Part shown: in pieces, positions 1 to 9,236 of the stretch | Numbering within the stretch: position 1 is the first letter of the stretch | Layout of the letters: every line of letters starts with the position of its first letter | From: Micromonospora tarapacensis | Lineage (GTDB): Bacteria > Actinomycetota > Actinomycetes > Mycobacteriales > Micromonosporaceae | Assembly (NCBI RefSeq): GCF_019697375.1 | Contig: NZ_JAHCDI010000004.1 | Location: 979,324-1,043,323 of the forward strand | Reading direction: 5' to 3' | DNA: 64,000 nucleotides | The notes under the pieces: model-generated | Database searches by the model: none | Told to the model about the DNA's origin: nothing | What the model saw: only the letters and a program-made list of their open reading frames with translations | Position numbers and translations under genes: made by a program

Positions 1-200
1 CCGCGGGCCGAACCCTTTCCCGGCTGGAACGCCTCGGGATGCTGCCAGGCCCGGATGATCGTCTCCTGTACCACGTCCTCCGCGCTGGCCGCGTCGTCGC
101 CGATCAGACCGCGGACGTAGGCGAGCAGTGCCGCCCGGTGTCGGTGTGCCAGGTCCGCTGCGGAGGTCGTGGCGGTCGCGGGGAACTCTGCCGTCTGCAT
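1..200 (-). CDS. ECF sigma-70 factor, N-terminal part (cut by left edge)
   Basis: The reverse strand starts with ATG at 200 and stays open to the window edge, giving about 66 residues. They contain the region-2 signature of ECF sigma factors: an acidic stretch (SAEDVVQETIIRAWQHPEAF) following a hydrophobic helix (AALLAYVRGLIGDD). In this family region 2 binds core RNA polymerase and the -10 element. Regions 3 and 4 must lie left of position 1. The gene is divergent from the LAL regulator at 385, with 184 bases between them that would hold both promoters. No anti-sigma gene is visible on this side. The family is clear from the motif; the ECF subgroup cannot be assigned from so short a piece. 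Confidence 0.8.
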   Translation of the reverse strand, partial: MQTAEFPATATTSAADLAHRHRAALLAYVRGLIGDDAASAEDVVQETIIRAWQHPEAFQPGKGSAR

Positions 201-384
201 CAATGGTGTGTACTCCCAGATGGCGGCGGTCCAGCGACCGCCGGAGGCGGACCGGCCAGTCCATCCTTGGCAAGACGCGGGGCGCGGCAATACCCGTGGA
301 ACCACCTGAACTTGCGGTAGGTACGTCCACGAGACACGGACCACCGGGACCACCCGGACGTCAGTTGTTCATCGGAACGAAGCG

Positions 385-3300
385 ATGAAGGTCCTGGGCC
401 TGGATACACTCCGCTGCATGCACGACGCCCGTTTGCGCCGGCGGGCGGACGGTGAGACCGCTCCTGCCGAACCCGATCGCGGCCACTCACTGGTCGGACG
501 CTCGGCAGAGTTGGCCACAGTGCTGGCTGCCCTCGGGATTGCACCCGTGGCTGACCTGGGTCCGGTGGCCGACGTCGATCACGTGGGCGACCGGCGAGGT
601 CATGGCGTACTCATCGAGGGCGACGCGGGGATAGGCAAGACCGAGCTGTGGCGCAGCGCCGCGACGGTGGCGCAGGAGCAGGGGGTACGGGTCCTCCGTG
701 CCGAGACGAGTTTCGCCGAGGCGGAGTTCTCCTACGCGGCTCTGGCGGACCTGCTGGTGCCGGTGACCGACGAGGTGCTGGACGATCTGCCACCGCCGCA
801 GCGCACCGCACTCGACGTGGCGCTGTTCCGACGAGTACCGGAGGACGTGACGGTGACCGCCCGGACCGTCGGCATGGCCGTGCACGGCGTGCTGCGGCGG
901 CTGGCCGCCGATGGTCCGCTGGTGGTGGCGGTGGATGACGTCCAGTGGCTCGACGAGGCGAGCACCGCTGCTCTCGTCTTCGCACTGCGCCGACTGACCG
1001 ATTCGAAAGTCCGGATCCTCGGTACCCTCCGCACCGGCTCGGCCATCCCCGAGCTGGGCGCCAGTCAACGGATCGTCCACAGTGCCGCCGAGCACATCTG
1101 GACCAGCGCGCGGCAGAGTCTGCTGACCGTGGTCCGGCTCGGCCCGTTGCGGGCCGCTGAGCTCGGTACGCTGCTCGCGGGGAGACTCGGCCTGCGACTG
1201 CCGCGCGAAGAGTTACGCGAGATGGAGCGGCAGACTGGCGGCAACCCCTTTTGGGCTTTGCAGACCGGAGCGGAGATTTTGGCCGCCGGCAGGTCCGGCC
1301 CGATTCCGGTGCCGCGTTCGCTAGCCGGGCTCCTGCGTCAGCGGCTGGATCGCCTGGCCGCCCCGCCACGTCAGGTGCTGGCGGTGGCCTCCGCGTTGGC
1401 CGATCCCGCTCTCGACCAGGTCATGCGGACTGTGACCGGGGTCGTGGATCGGCCCAGTGACGCGGTGGACGAGGCCGTCGCCGCCGGGGTCCTGATGGAG
1501 ACGAACGGGACCCTGCGGCCCGCACACCCGCTTCTCGGTGCGGTCGCGGTCAGCTCGATGCCGCCCGGACAACGTCGGGCTATGCATCTGCGCCTGGCCG
1601 ACGTGGTGAACGGCCCGGAGCAACACGCGCGCCACATGGCGCTGGCCGCCGAGCCGGGTCCGGACGAGCACGTTGCGGCCATCCTGGTGCGGGCCAGTGA
1701 GCAGGTACAGCAGCAAGGTGCGCTCGCCGGAGCGGCCGAGCTGGCCGCGACCGCCGCGCGGTTCATCCCGGCGGACCGGGTGGGTGACCGGGCTGCCGCT
1801 CTGACCCGGGCTGCAGCCCTGTTCTACGGGGCAGGCGACGCTGAGCGTGCCTCCGCGTTGCTGGCCGATGTGGACACGACGGCGATGGATCTCGCGAGCT
1901 GGGCCCAGCTGCATCGGACACGGGTGGACGTGGCGCTTCTGCTGCGCGGCAGGGGCGAGGCGTCCGCACTCGCGGAGCGTGCCTTGGCGGAGGCCGGCGG
2001 CGACGCCGCCCGTCGCGTGGTCGCGCTGGCGTTGACCATCGACACCGATGACAGCAGCGATCCGAGTCGGCGGGCGGCGCGGGCGGAGGAGGCGATCCGT
2101 CATGCGGGTGACGTGGGCCTGCGGCACCCGCTGTTCGCGGAAGTCCTGTTGAGCCTGGTCAACGCCAGGCTCGACAGCGGGCACGGCCTCGAGCTGTCGA
2201 TGCTGGAGCGGGCTGAGGAGCTGGAGGCAGGTCTGCGCTGGACGTCGGTGGCGGACCGGGTGGTCAGCTACCGTGGCTACCTGCTCAAGTCCGTCGACGA
2301 GATTGCCGGCTCGCGGACCGCGTTGCACGAGGCGATGGCCTTGGCCAGGCAGGGTGGCGAGGACGGCAGTCTGCCCTTCTTCCGGGGGCACCTCGCGCTT
2401 ACCGAGTTCTGGGCGGGAAACTACGCCGCCGCGCGGCGCAGCCTCGCCGAAGCGACGCCGGCTGGCCTCCCACCGTCCATGGTCGTGATCGGGCTTGGTG
2501 CCTTGTTGGAGGCGGTCAGCGGCGATCCGGCGATTGCCGCCGAGCTGCTCGCCGCCGAGCCGGACGGGCCTACGGCCAAGGATCCACGGGGGCAGCTCTT
2601 CCGCGAGCACGCCGCCGGGGTCATCGCCCTGCTGCGCGACGATCCCGAGCGCGCAGTCTCCCACCTGCAAACGGCTCTTCGCCTGTCCGAGCATCTCGGT
2701 GTGCGGGAACCGGGCCGACGACGGCGTCTGGAAGGGGATCTGGGGGCTTCGCTGGTCCGCGTCGGCGAACTGGCACCGGCTCGAACCCTGGCTGCCGAGC
2801 TGTGCCGGCTCGGTGAGGGGCACGGTCGGGATACCCTGACCGGTATCGGGCTGCGCGTCGACGGGCTGGTCGCCGCTGCCGAGGGCGACCTCGACACGGC
2901 CGTCACCCACCTGACCGAGGCGGTGGCCCTGCACCGCGCCAGCCAGTTGCGACTGGAGTGGGGCCTGAGCCTGCTGGCTCTGGGGCAGGTGCTGCGCCGT
3001 AAGCGGGCCTGGCAGGCGGCCCGCGAAGCCCTGCACCTCGCTGCGGTCCGTTTCACCGAGTTGGGAGCGCCGACCTACCTGGCTCAGGCCGAGGCCGAAC
3101 GCGCTGTGGTGGGCCGGATGAGGTCTGGCCCGTCCGGGACGCTGACCCGTACCGAGCAGCGGGTGGCCGAACTGGTCGCCGACGGCCGCAGTAACCGGGA
3201 GGTGGCCGCGGTGCTGTTCACGAGCGTCCGGACCGTGGAGGGGCATCTCAGCGCGATCTACCGCAAACTCGGCGTACGCTCGCGCACGCAACTGGCGGCA

Positions 3301-3390
3301 ACACTGCCCGGCCTGAGCGCACAGTGGCCGATCCCCAACGGCCCAACCGCCGCCGATTCGGAATCGGCGAGGTTCTCGGCACTGCCCTAG
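385..3390 (+). CDS. LAL-type LuxR family transcriptional regulator
   Basis: A protein of 1001 residues with the layout of large ATP-binding LuxR (LAL) regulators. An N-terminal AAA ATPase carries Walker A GDAGIGKT at about residues 79-86 and a Walker B-like stretch (LVVAVDDVQWLDEAS) near 175-190. A long alpha-helical TPR-like middle follows, then a C-terminal LuxR HTH from about residue 920 (TRTEQRVAELVADGRSNREV, then SVRTVEGHLSAIYRKLGV). These proteins act as cytoplasmic, ATP-dependent activators, often of secondary metabolism or sugar use. The start at 385 has only a weak upstream purine stretch (GAACGAAG); an in-frame ATG at 418 is an alternative. The stop codon TAG (3388-3390) lies inside the CTAG target duplication of the adjoining insertion sequence, so the coding sequence was left intact. 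Its targets are unknown; it is 21 kb from the cluster and need not control it. Confidence 0.9.
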   Translation: MKVLGLDTLRCMHDARLRRRADGETAPAEPDRGHSLVGRSAELATVLAALGIAPVADLGPVADVDHVGDRRGHGVLIEGDAGIGKTELWRSAATVAQEQGVRVLRAETSFAEAEFSYAALADLLVPVTDEVLDDLPPPQRTALDVALFRRVPEDVTVTARTVGMAVHGVLRRLAADGPLVVAVDDVQWLDEASTAALVFALRRLTDSKVRILGTLRTGSAIPELGASQRIVHSAAEHIWTSARQSLLTVVRLGPLRAAELGTLLAGRLGLRLPREELREMERQTGGNPFWALQTGAEILAAGRSGPIPVPRSLAGLLRQRLDRLAAPPRQVLAVASALADPALDQVMRTVTGVVDRPSDAVDEAVAAGVLMETNGTLRPAHPLLGAVAVSSMPPGQRRAMHLRLADVVNGPEQHARHMALAAEPGPDEHVAAILVRASEQVQQQGALAGAAELAATAARFIPADRVGDRAAALTRAAALFYGAGDAERASALLADVDTTAMDLASWAQLHRTRVDVALLLRGRGEASALAERALAEAGGDAARRVVALALTIDTDDSSDPSRRAARAEEAIRHAGDVGLRHPLFAEVLLSLVNARLDSGHGLELSMLERAEELEAGLRWTSVADRVVSYRGYLLKSVDEIAGSRTALHEAMALARQGGEDGSLPFFRGHLALTEFWAGNYAAARRSLAEATPAGLPPSMVVIGLGALLEAVSGDPAIAAELLAAEPDGPTAKDPRGQLFREHAAGVIALLRDDPERAVSHLQTALRLSEHLGVREPGRRRRLEGDLGASLVRVGELAPARTLAAELCRLGEGHGRDTLTGIGLRVDGLVAAAEGDLDTAVTHLTEAVALHRASQLRLEWGLSLLALGQVLRRKRAWQAAREALHLAAVRFTELGAPTYLAQAEAERAVVGRMRSGPSGTLTRTEQRVAELVADGRSNREVAAVLFTSVRTVEGHLSAIYRKLGVRSRTQLAATLPGLSAQWPIPNGPTAADSESARFSALP

Positions 3391-3405
3391 GTGGTGTCCT
3401 GCGGA

Positions 3406-3885
3406 TCATGGAGTGCGGTCGGGTACGGCACGGAGCCAGTCGAGCATCTCGATGAGGTCCAGTGTGGCTTCGTAGCTCTCGATGAGCTTGTCGTACCTGG
3501 TCGCCAGGCCTCGCCAGTGTTTGCGTCGACCGAAGCCACGTTCGACCTGGTTGCGGTGGGTGTATGCGCTGGTGTCGAAGTCTGGGGGACGGCCGCCTGA
3601 TGATCCTTTCCTTGTCCGGTTGGCTTTCTGGTCGGCGCGTTCGGGGATCACGGCGGCAATCTTGCGGGCCCGCAACGCGGCCCGGTTCGCCTTGGACGAG
3701 TACGCCTTGTCCGCGGTCAGCGAGTCCGGACGCTTACGGGGACGACCGACGCCGCCGGGCCGGGTCACGGCGATCTGATCCAACAAGGGCACCAGTTGCT
3801 TGGTATCGGAGGCCTGGCCCGGGGTGATCCGCGTGGCGAGCGAACGGCCTCGCCCGTCGGCCATAGTGTGCACCTTCGTGGTCAA
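3406..3885 (-). CDS. IS5-family transposase, C-terminal catalytic frame (OrfB)
   Basis: About 159 residues holding the second half of the DDE catalytic core. The second Asp lies in LTADKAYSSKANRAALR, and the Glu region is YTHRNQVERGFGRRKHWRGL, followed by the usual RYDKL segment. The frame opens just after the OrfA stop, beginning TTG-ACC-ACG, and has no ribosome site of its own. It lies in the -1 frame relative to OrfA. The overlap contains a G5 run after AAA (CGT AAA GGG GGC). Programmed -1 slippage there would make the fused transposase, as known for IS427-group elements; a one-base loss from a former G6 run would look the same. The continuous reading through the overlap (DSQARQGLGRSRGGL) matches family expectations. 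Confidence 0.85.
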   Translation of the reverse strand: MTTKVHTMADGRGRSLATRITPGQASDTKQLVPLLDQIAVTRPGGVGRPRKRPDSLTADKAYSSKANRAALRARKIAAVIPERADQKANRTRKGSSGGRPPDFDTSAYTHRNQVERGFGRRKHWRGLATRYDKLIESYEATLDLIEMLDWLRAVPDRTP

Positions 3886-4283
3886 CCCTCCCCGGGAACG
3901 ACCCAGACCCTGACGTGCCTGCGAATCGGTGGTGGTGAGCCCCCTTTACGGGCACCGGCGGCGTGCTGGTGAGCGCGCACGACCGTGGAATCGGCCTGAG
4001 CGTCCCAGTCGATGTCACCGTCAGCCTCAGCCAACGCGACCACCTGCTGCTTGAGCCGGGTCCAGGTGCCGTCGGCAGCCCACCGGCGAAACCGTTCATG
4101 ACTGGTCTTCCACGGCCCGTACCGCTCGGGCATGTCCCGCCACGGCGACCCGGTCCGTTTCACCCAGCAGATCCCGTTGATCACCTGCCGGTGATCACGC
4201 CACTGCCCACCACGACGGGACTGCGCGGGCAGCAACGGCTCCAACACCGCCCACTCGGCATCAGTCAAATCAAAACGCGCCAC
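3882..4283 (-). CDS. IS5-family transposase, N-terminal frame (OrfA)
   Basis: Begins at a GTG at 4283 (ARFDLTDAEWAVLEPLLPAQ, the standard opening of IS5/IS427 transposases) and ends with TGA at 3882-3884. It includes the DUF4096-like DNA-binding part with WRDMPERYGPWKTSHERFRR and the first catalytic Asp in DWDAQADSTVVRAHQHAAG. An upstream GTG at 4325 would start within the terminal repeat and adds a Trp/Val-rich stretch that is not family-like, so 4283 is preferred. The last 20 or so residues (PIRRHVRVWVVPGEG) are out of frame with the family. The active enzyme would need to shift into the frame of OrfB. Confidence 0.85.
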   Translation of the reverse strand: MARFDLTDAEWAVLEPLLPAQSRRGGQWRDHRQVINGICWVKRTGSPWRDMPERYGPWKTSHERFRRWAADGTWTRLKQQVVALAEADGDIDWDAQADSTVVRAHQHAAGARKGGSPPPIRRHVRVWVVPGEG

Positions 4284-4329
4284 GACCAGAACAACGAACC
4301 ACCACCAAGATCCGCCGGACACCACCTAG

Positions 4330-5048
4330 CGGCCTCCACGTCGGCGGCCGGGTGGGTCTGGCACCGCAGCTCCAGCAACTCCACCCGCTGCCGGGCGGGC
4401 AACTCGTCCAGGCGCGGCAGCCCGCTGCGCCAGGCGTCATCGTCATCGCCGGTGAGGATCAGAGCGTCGATGAGGTGGGGCAGGTACGCCACCTGCCGTG
4501 CGGCGCGCTTACGTAGCAGCGCCACGGCCCACGCGATGTGGGCGGCGTCGCGGTCGGTCTCCGCCACCGTCGCGAGCAGCGACCGGAGGTTGTCGATCGT
4601 CGGCTGGGCGTGGAACCCCGTCCGACGCTCATCGACCGCGTCATCCGGCTGGCCCGCGTCGATCAACAGTCGCACCAGCAGGTCGCGCAGCCCCACCGAC
4701 CAATAGCCGGACGGATGCACGGCGAGCCCGCGTCGGACCCAGTCGATCGCCTCAGCGGGCCGGCCGGCCTCGGCCCAGTACCCGCACGATCCGCCCGTAC
4801 TGGTCGGCGCTGACCAGGTCCTGCGCCAGCACTGTCACGTACCGGTCCACGTCGCCGGAGACCTCGGCCAACTGCTCCCGCAGGTACCGCACCGCCCACC
4901 GCTGATGCCGCTCGTCGGGCTCCGCCGCGGCACGCTCGTCAACCAGCCGCGCTGCCTCGGCCAAGCCCTTCGGCCCCAGCGCCGGGGCCCGGTCGCGCAG
5001 CACCACGTCCGGCCAACCGGGGCCGTCGCACACCAGCTTCACAGCCAC
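4330..5048 (-). pseudogene. decayed TPR-like gene (SWIM zinc-finger protein C-terminus-like), frameshifted and cut by IS
   Basis: Two minus-strand frames join into one repeat-like protein. The upstream piece, from about 5048, includes DERHQRWAVRYLREQLAEVS and GDVDRYVTVLAQDLVSADQY. The downstream piece, read from about 4790 in the other frame, includes AEAGRPAEAIDWVRRGLAVH, PSGYWSVGLRDLLVRLLIDA and further helical repeats. Dropping one G in CTGGGCC near 4770 (rev. strand) makes a smooth join VLAEAGRPAEA. At its 3' side the reading frame runs straight into the IS right end at 4326, so the natural C-terminus is lost. The helical repeat resembles the C-terminal region of bacterial SWIM zinc-finger/DUF6880-like proteins, but no zinc-finger part is visible upstream; that family call is tentative. 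No function is expected. Confidence 0.55.
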
Positions 5049-5383
5049 GCCGCCAGCCACCGACGACCGACCACCGCCACAGCCCCACAACTCAGAACTC
5101 GGGGGTCGCCACGACGGATGCCTCCCATGCTCCCGGTGGCGACGGCGCTGGCCGGCCCGCCGAGCGGTCCGGGTGAGCCCGGTGACCGCCCTGGCCGTCG
5201 ACAACTGACCCTAAGTGATCAGGACGGGTGAACGTCGGGTGCGGTCGCGGCGGCGGCCGGATGTCCAGTTGGCGCCATGTCGCCTCTGCGGCACGGCTGA
5301 TTGCTGACCAGCGAAATGTTTCGGCCACAGACTCCGACTGGCGCCGTTGACGGCGTCTTCGCGCAAGTCGGAGGAGTCCCGCA

Positions 5384-8300
5384 ATGTCATATCCGCTGCG
5401 TCGTACCGCTGCCGTCCTGGCCGCGGTGCTCGCGTTCACCGCTGCCGGGCCGCCGCCGGCCACAGCCGCGCCCCCGTCCGCCGTTCCCCGGGTAACCGGG
5501 TCGCTGGCCGCGCCCGGTGGTGCCGTCGCCGGGTCACGGGTCACCCTGATCACCGGCGATGTCGTCGAGGTCTCGGCGGCTGGCGCCGGCCGGTACGCGG
5601 CGTCGGTCCGCCCGGCGGCCGGCCGGGAACGGATCACCTTCCACACCGTGGAGGTGGACGGCGGGCTGCGGGTACTGCCCAGCGACGTGGTGCCGTACGT
5701 CTCGGCGGGCACCCTGGACGCCGACCTGTTCGACGTCGAGGAGCTGATCGCCGACGGGTACGCCGACGGCGCCTCGGCCAGCCTGCCGCTCATCGTCCGT
5801 TACCAGAACCCCGGCGTCGACACCGCCCGCACCCTGGCCGGCACGACCAGCGCCCGGCCGCTGACCAGCATCGGTGGCGCCGCACTGGCGGCCGAGAAGG
5901 ACTCGCTGGCTGGCTTCTGGCAGACGGTCAGCCCGGCCGACCCGGGCAACGCGGCCGGCTCGGCGCGCTCCGGCGTACCCGTGCTCGGCGGCGGAGTCAG
6001 CCAGATCTGGCTGGACGGCCGGGTCCGTCCGGTGCTGGACCGCAGCGTCGCCCAGATCGGTGCCCCGGCCGCCTGGCAGGCGGGCTTCGACGGTGCCGGG
6101 GTGAAGGTGGCGGTGCTGGACACCGGCGTCGACCAGACCCACCCGGACCTCACCGGCAGGGTGACGCTCGCGCAGAACTTCACCACCAGCCCGGACACCA
6201 CCGACCACCATGGACACGGTACGCACGTCGCGGCGACCGTGGCGGGCACCGGCGCCGGATCCGGCGGTACCCGCAAGGGCGTGGCCCCCGGTGCGAGCGT
6301 GCTGGCCGGCAAGGTGCTCGGCGACGACGGCACCGGCTACGACTCCTGGATCATCGCCGGGATGCAGTGGGCCGCCGACCAGGGCGCGGCGGTGGTCAAC
6401 ATGAGCCTCGGCGGCGGGCCGACCGACGGCACCGACCCGCTCAGCCTGGCGCTGGACCGGATCACCGCCGAGAGCGGCACCCTCTTCGTGGTGGCCGCCG
6501 GCAACGAGGGCGCGAGCTACACCGTCGGTTCGCCCGGCGCCGCCCCGTCCGCGCTGACCGTCGGCGCGGTGGACCGGGACGAGTCCCTCGCCGACTTCTC
6601 CAGCCGGGGCCCCCGAATCGGCGACGAGGGGCTGAAGCCGGATGTCACCGCCCCCGGTGTGGGTATCGTCGCCGCCCGCGCCACCGGGACCACCATGGGC
6701 ACGCCGGTCGACGACCGGTACACCGCCGCGTCCGGCACCTCGATGGCCACGCCACACGTGGCCGGTGCCGCCGCGCTGCTGGCCCAGGCGCACCCGGACT
6801 GGTCGGCGCCGCGGCTGAAGGATGCACTGGTCAGCACGGCGCGGACCAACCCGGACCTGTCGGTGTTCGACGAGGGCACCGGCCGGGTGGACGTGGCTCG
6901 GGCGGTCGGCCAGCGGGTGTACGCCAGCGGCCAGGTCGACTTCGGCCTGCACACCGACCCCGACTCCGTGGCCGCCGCCCGGTCCGGTGCGGCGGCGGCG
7001 CCGGTCGGCAAGGTGGTCACCTACACCAACGACGGGCCGGCGCCGGTCACCCTCACCCTGGCCGTCGAGATCGAGAACGTCGTCACCGAGGTACCGGAGA
7101 CCGACGCCGTCACGACCGGCACCGGCACCGTCACCGTGCCGGCCGGGGGTTCGGTGGACGTACCGGTCAGTGTCGACCTGGCCAAGCTGGACCGGGGGCA
7201 GTTCGGCGGCTGGATCACCGCGACCGGCCCGGACGGCGTACTCGCCACCACCGCGGTGGGAGTCACCCTGGACGGGCCCCGGCACACGGTCACCTTCCGG
7301 GCGGTGGGCCGTGACGGTCGGCCGGTGGCGGTGCCGGTCATCGCCCTGATGGGCGACAGCAGCCGCTGGGATCACCTGGGCTTCCTGTTCTCGGGGTCGA
7401 CCAGCACCGTCGAGGTCGCCGAGGGTTCGTACCTGCTGCACGCGCTGATCGAGGACGGCGGTGTGCTCGACGAGCAGGCCACCCTGATCACCAATCCCGA
7501 GCTACGGGTCGACCGGGACATCGAGGTGTTGTTGGACGCCCGCCGGGGTACCCCGATCCGGATCAAGACGCCCAAGCCGGCCGAGCAGCAGGCGGTGCTG
7601 AGCTACTACGTGCACCGGGTGACCGGCACCGGCCGCCGGATCAGCCACGGCACCATGCACTACAGCACTGTCCAGCAGGTGAACGTCACCCCGACCAGGA
7701 AGCTGACCGGTGGAGAGTACGAGTTCTCGTCCCGGTGGCAGCTCGTCGCGCCGATGGTGCGCGCCGAGGTCGCCGGGGTGTCCGGTCCGCTCGATGTCAA
7801 CCTGACCGGGCAGTCCCCGGCGTACGACGGCACCCGGCGGTTCCCGCTGGTCTACGCCGGTCGGGGCACCCCGGCCGAGTTGGCCAGGGCCAAGGTGCGC
7901 GGTGCGGCGGTGCTGATCGACTCGACAAACGAACCGGGTGGGGAGGACGCGCCGAGTGAGAGTGAGGTGACCGCGGCGGCGGCCACGGCGGGTGCGGCGG
8001 TGACGCTGATGGTGCGTCCGGCGGACTGGTCGGCATGGACGGTGTGGCAGCCCACCGGCGACCGGGAGGTGATCCCGATGCTGGCTGTGGCGAACGACGA
8101 CGGCCAGCGGCTGATCGCCCGGGCACAACGGCGCCGGGCAACGCTCAAACTGACCCTCACCACCTCCAGCCCCTACCTCTACGACGTTCAGCACGTGGAG
8201 CGGAACCGGATCCCGGATCGGATCGTCTATCGGGTAACCCCCGCCAACTCGGTACGGATCACCACCCGGTACGCCGACAACGGCGGATTCCCCTGGGCAA

Positions 8301-9178
8301 AGGAGCAGCGGTTCGGATGGCGCCCCTGGCAGGAATATTCATGGAACGACATGTCCCGGTTCGTTGCGACGCCACTGGAGCGCGAGGAGTGGGTGACCAC
8401 CGGCGACTCGGTCTGGCAGCACCGAGTGAGCCACGAGTGGCCGTGGAACAGCTTCGGCGCCCTCGACACCGGAATGGCCGAGCCGCCGACCACCTACCGC
8501 GCCGGTAGGGCCGCGGAGACCTGGCTCGCCCCGGTGACCCGCCCGGCGTCCCCCCGGGGGGTACCGGAGCTGGTCTCCACCCGCACCGGGAACACCCTCG
8601 CGCTGCGGGTACCCGAGTTCGTCGACGCCGACGGTCACTACACGATCGGGGAGACGTTCCAGGTGGGCGCCAAGCTGTGGCGCGACGGAGAGCTGCTGGC
8701 CGAACTGCCCGACGCCCGGCAGGACGTGACCACCGTCGGGCCCGAGGCCGAGTACCGGCTGGCGCTGACCACCGAGCGCGGTGGCGAGGAGTGGGCCTGG
8801 GGCACCCGTACCGAGACGGTGTGGCAGTTCCGTTCCGGGCAGCGATCCGGTGGCGACGCCCGGCCGCTGTCGCTGTTGCAGGTCGACTACGCCGCGCCGG
8901 TGGATCTGACCGGGCGGGCAACCGACCGGCCGCACACCGTCGGGCTGACCGTCCGGCACCAGGACGGTCACGCCACCGCGAAGGGAACCAGCCTGACCGC
9001 CGAGGTGTCCTTCGACGAGGGCGCCACCTGGAGGTCGGTCCGGGTGACCGGGCACGGCAACGCATACCGGGCCAGCGTTCCGGCCGGGAAGGGCACCGTG
9101 TCGCTGCGGGTCCGGGCCACCGACCGGGCCGGCAACGCGGTCACCCAGACCGTGATCCGGGCATACGGCCTGCGTTGA
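5384..9178 (+). CDS. secreted S8 family serine peptidase (subtilase)
   Basis: A 1264-residue extracellular protease. The N-terminus is a Sec signal peptide: RR at positions 6-7, hydrophobic core AAVLAAVLAFTAAG, cleavage near TAAA-PPS. A propeptide-like segment follows, then the subtilisin catalytic domain with Asp246 (VAVLDTGVDQTHPDL), His278 (HGHGTHVAATVAGTG), oxyanion Asn374 (AAGNEGAS) and Ser453 (SGTSMATPHVAGAAAL). All four key residues are present. The C-terminal 700 residues include a fibronectin/beta-sandwich-like section and a PA-like insert near 820-880, the layout of large actinobacterial S8 peptidases that digest extracellular protein. The ATG at 5384 follows GGAGGAG with good spacing. 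It converges on the HTH regulator gene at 9237 with a shared terminator between. It looks unrelated to the biosynthetic cluster. Confidence 0.95.
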   Translation: MSYPLRRTAAVLAAVLAFTAAGPPPATAAPPSAVPRVTGSLAAPGGAVAGSRVTLITGDVVEVSAAGAGRYAASVRPAAGRERITFHTVEVDGGLRVLPSDVVPYVSAGTLDADLFDVEELIADGYADGASASLPLIVRYQNPGVDTARTLAGTTSARPLTSIGGAALAAEKDSLAGFWQTVSPADPGNAAGSARSGVPVLGGGVSQIWLDGRVRPVLDRSVAQIGAPAAWQAGFDGAGVKVAVLDTGVDQTHPDLTGRVTLAQNFTTSPDTTDHHGHGTHVAATVAGTGAGSGGTRKGVAPGASVLAGKVLGDDGTGYDSWIIAGMQWAADQGAAVVNMSLGGGPTDGTDPLSLALDRITAESGTLFVVAAGNEGASYTVGSPGAAPSALTVGAVDRDESLADFSSRGPRIGDEGLKPDVTAPGVGIVAARATGTTMGTPVDDRYTAASGTSMATPHVAGAAALLAQAHPDWSAPRLKDALVSTARTNPDLSVFDEGTGRVDVARAVGQRVYASGQVDFGLHTDPDSVAAARSGAAAAPVGKVVTYTNDGPAPVTLTLAVEIENVVTEVPETDAVTTGTGTVTVPAGGSVDVPVSVDLAKLDRGQFGGWITATGPDGVLATTAVGVTLDGPRHTVTFRAVGRDGRPVAVPVIALMGDSSRWDHLGFLFSGSTSTVEVAEGSYLLHALIEDGGVLDEQATLITNPELRVDRDIEVLLDARRGTPIRIKTPKPAEQQAVLSYYVHRVTGTGRRISHGTMHYSTVQQVNVTPTRKLTGGEYEFSSRWQLVAPMVRAEVAGVSGPLDVNLTGQSPAYDGTRRFPLVYAGRGTPAELARAKVRGAAVLIDSTNEPGGEDAPSESEVTAAAATAGAAVTLMVRPADWSAWTVWQPTGDREVIPMLAVANDDGQRLIARAQRRRATLKLTLTTSSPYLYDVQHVERNRIPDRIVYRVTPANSVRITTRYADNGGFPWAKEQRFGWRPWQEYSWNDMSRFVATPLEREEWVTTGDSVWQHRVSHEWPWNSFGALDTGMAEPPTTYRAGRAAETWLAPVTRPASPRGVPELVSTRTGNTLALRVPEFVDADGHYTIGETFQVGAKLWRDGELLAELPDARQDVTTVGPEAEYRLALTTERGGEEWAWGTRTETVWQFRSGQRSGGDARPLSLLQVDYAAPVDLTGRATDRPHTVGLTVRHQDGHATAKGTSLTAEVSFDEGATWRSVRVTGHGNAYRASVPAGKGTVSLRVRATDRAGNAVTQTVIRAYGLR

Positions 9179-9183
9179 GCGGG

Positions 9184-9220
9184 CTCCGGGCGGGACGGCC
9201 CTGCGCCGTCCCGCCCGGAG
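9184..9220. terminator. bidirectional hairpin terminator
   Basis: A perfect 16-bp inverted repeat: CTCCGGGCGGGACGGC (9184-9199), loop CCTGC, and its exact complement (9205-9220). It lies between the stop of the peptidase gene (9178) and the stop of the convergent regulator gene (9237), so it can end transcription from both sides. There is no U-tract, as is usual in high-GC actinomycetes. Confidence 0.85.
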
Positions 9221-9236
9221 AGGCGCCGCCCGGCCG

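Larger units (their letters stand above)
3391..4325 (-). mobile_element. IS5-family (IS427-group-like) insertion sequence, complete ends
   Basis: A 935-bp element bounded by terminal inverted repeats. The left end reads GTGGTGTCCTGCGGATCATG (from 3391) and the right end on the other strand GTGGTGTCCGGCGGATCTTG (from 4325), so 18 of these first 20 bases match. Both ends are flanked by CTAG (3387-3390 and 4326-4329), consistent with a 4-bp target duplication, or TA if two bases are counted in the repeat. The interior encodes one DDE transposase split over two frames on the minus strand. Size, end sequence, CTAG/TA target and the two-frame transposase fit the IS427 group of IS5. Deleting the element and one CTAG restores a continuous sequence in which the LAL gene ends at the same TAG. 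Confidence 0.9.

Noticed and set aside
5347..7441. Long alternative frames on both strands inside the subtilase gene
   Set aside because: They are wobble shadows; only the frame from 5384 has the signal peptide and the catalytic Asp, His, Asn and Ser.
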